Shown piece by piece: positions 62,754 to 64,000 of a DNA stretch of 64,000 bases. Every line of letters starts with the position of its first letter. Position 1 is the first letter of the stretch. The notes under the pieces are model-generated. The model was not told the DNA's origin. It made no database searches and saw only the letters and a list, made by a program, of their open reading frames with translations. A program made the position numbers and the translations under genes. The stretch is from Verrucomicrobiaceae bacterium (GTDB lineage: Bacteria; Verrucomicrobiota; Verrucomicrobiia; Opitutales; Intestinicryptomonadaceae). The DNA is taken from contig SUVO01000006.1 in NCBI GenBank assembly GCA_015061955.1, forward strand, positions 62,001 to 126,000. The letters are read 5' to 3'.

Positions 62754-64000
62754 ATGAGTTTATCACGACGCACTTTTTTGAAAGGTTCACTACTTACAGC
62801 AACAGCCACGGGAGTGGTTGGACAATCCCTCTTAAATGCGGCAACGCTCGAAAAGATTGATTATTCAGCCTTGCGTAAGCAGTTGCGCGAATATTATCCC
62901 GATGAATGTCATGGTCGCGTAAAAGATAAACGTCAAGGGGATAGTGTAAAAAACATTGAAAATACTGTCAGAGCTTGGGTTAAAGCTAATCCAAATTACG
63001 ATGCTCTTGATATTCGTCGTGAAATTTATAAAGCAATTCCTGAAAATTTTGTTCCATATTTATTTTCAGAATCTCCATTCTACTTTGAGGCCGGTGTAAA
63101 TGGTGGTTGGGCTGGCGATATACCTGCGAAAATAGCTGAAAAAATGTGTGGACAATTTTACAAGCGTAAAAACCTTGTACCAGATGAGGCTTTTCAACTT
63201 TTGCGTAATCGCACAAAAGAAAAATTTATTCTTTGTTGCGGTCCATTTGTCGATAAAATGCACCATGTTCCACCAATGCGAACAATCATAAAAAAAGGCT
63301 TTGGTGGTGTTTATGACGAAGTTAAAAAAGCACTACAAGAATGTCCTAAAAACGATTATTTGGGTCGCAAAGAACTTGAAACCGCACTTGTAGGTTTAGA
63401 AACTATACATAAAATACAGCTCATTTTTGCCGAAGAGGCAAAGAAACGTTTGAAAGATTCTAATCTGAGTCAAATTGGTCGCAAAAATTTTGAACGCATT
63501 GCCGATTCAGCACAGCGATGCCCTTGGGAAGCCCCAAAAACATTTTACGAAGGCTTAAATACTTTGTGGTTTGTTCGAGAAATTCTTGGTTATGCTGATG
63601 GTACTTGGATTTATGCATTGGGTCGTCCCGATTGGTTATTAAAAGATTTATACGAAACCGATATTGCTTCAGGACGCCTGACTAAAACAGAAGCGTTAGA
63701 TTTAATAGCCAGATTTATGGTTGTGGCAGATTGTCATCACGATGGAATGATTCCAGTGAAAGGTTATGCTGATCACGAAATGGAAATCCCCATTACGCTT
63801 GGTGGATGCGACAAATTCGGCAAGCCTGTTTACAATGAACTAACTCGTGCATTTATAGATATGCACTACAAGGCAGATTGCGTTTTCCCCAAATTGCATT
63901 GCAGAATAGCATCAGATTCTCCACAAGAATATCTTTTGCATATCGGAGAAATGATGATGAAAGGTCATTGTGTTTTTGCACTCTTTAACGATGATCGCCA
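62754..64000 (+). CDS. Tat-signal-bearing glycyl-radical-enzyme homologue (PFL family), partial at the window end
   Basis: 415 codons visible, with the window ending inside the gene. The N-terminus has a Tat motif (SRRTFLKGSLLTATATG), then a sequence of pyruvate-formate-lyase-type pattern, including a CPWEAPKTFYEGLNTLWFVREI segment near residue 255 and the PFL-like KLHCRIASDSPQEYLLHI near the end. The catalytic Cys and the glycyl-radical Gly loop lie beyond the window. An AAGGAGG Shine-Dalgarno lies 9 nt before the ATG. Such enzymes are oxygen-sensitive and normally cytoplasmic, so a Tat signal is unusual. The substrate is unknown. Confidence 0.75.
   Translation, partial: MSLSRRTFLKGSLLTATATGVVGQSLLNAATLEKIDYSALRKQLREYYPDECHGRVKDKRQGDSVKNIENTVRAWVKANPNYDALDIRREIYKAIPENFVPYLFSESPFYFEAGVNGGWAGDIPAKIAEKMCGQFYKRKNLVPDEAFQLLRNRTKEKFILCCGPFVDKMHHVPPMRTIIKKGFGGVYDEVKKALQECPKNDYLGRKELETALVGLETIHKIQLIFAEEAKKRLKDSNLSQIGRKNFERIADSAQRCPWEAPKTFYEGLNTLWFVREILGYADGTWIYALGRPDWLLKDLYETDIASGRLTKTEALDLIARFMVVADCHHDGMIPVKGYADHEMEIPITLGGCDKFGKPVYNELTRAFIDMHYKADCVFPKLHCRIASDSPQEYLLHIGEMMMKGHCVFALFNDDR

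Overview
This 64 kb window comes from a low-GC, host- or gut-associated-looking member of the PVC group, most likely Verrucomicrobiota or Lentisphaerota. The pointers are three proteins ending in a PEP-CTERM sorting tail (PEP motif, hydrophobic helix, RRRK), a Minf_1886-type small protein heading the Suf operon, a TIGR03790-type protein, Tat-dependent Gfo/Idh/MocA oxidoreductases, and an ECF sigma factor next to a Ser/Thr kinase. The assignment is inference from gene content; no rRNA gene is present.

The first half (about 0-34 kb) is mostly core and metabolic. It holds a glycosyltransferase with a PIG-L deacetylase; rlmN, a small protein, a CorC-type membrane protein and cutA; a Tat-exported oxidoreductase; rubrerythrin; secreted proteins of unknown role; a minus-strand run of Gfo/Idh oxidoreductase, ruvC and nucleotidyltransferase; a DivIC/FtsB-like protein with a pullulanase; a Suf Fe-S operon (Minf_1886 gene, sufC, sufB, sufD) closed by a terminator; an operon joining NfeD, FloA, a coiled-coil protein, GlgB and a Sel1 protein through overlapping stop/start codons; a CE4 deacetylase; tRNA-Tyr; an HpcH/HpaI aldolase; a beta-helix glycosidase-like protein; a Bro-N protein; tRNA-Lys; pgsA-pgpA; and coaD.

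Between 32.8 and 40.8 kb lies the most unusual segment. It has an ECF sigma factor, a membrane Ser/Thr kinase, two divergently transcribed ribbon-helix-helix proteins, a frameshifted small membrane protein with in-frame 12-bp repeats, and then a five-gene cassette: zinc-ribbon membrane protein, SPFH-GYF2 protein, short GYF2 protein, small multi-spanning protein, and a two-helix membrane protein. A 27-bp palindrome sits on the cassette's -35 box. This looks like a regulated membrane-surveillance or stress module and is the best candidate for an undescribed system.

From 40.9 to 47.1 kb there is an ArnT-like transferase, a membrane protein, a BtuF-like binding protein, a TIGR03790 protein and a KDG-type sugar kinase. 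From 47.7 kb onward the window is an accessory carbohydrate region: a TIM-barrel-type secreted protein, an aldose-epimerase lipoprotein, three PEP-CTERM surface proteins, an AraC regulator with a direct-repeat site, a GH71-like protein, and a Tat-signal-bearing glycyl-radical-enzyme homologue cut by the window edge. Gene-poor stretches here (47.7-48.9, 55.4-55.7 and 57.2-58.6 kb) hold decayed gene ends, a tRNA 3' fragment, shared repeats, a recurring palindrome and orphan terminators, which fits past insertion and loss.
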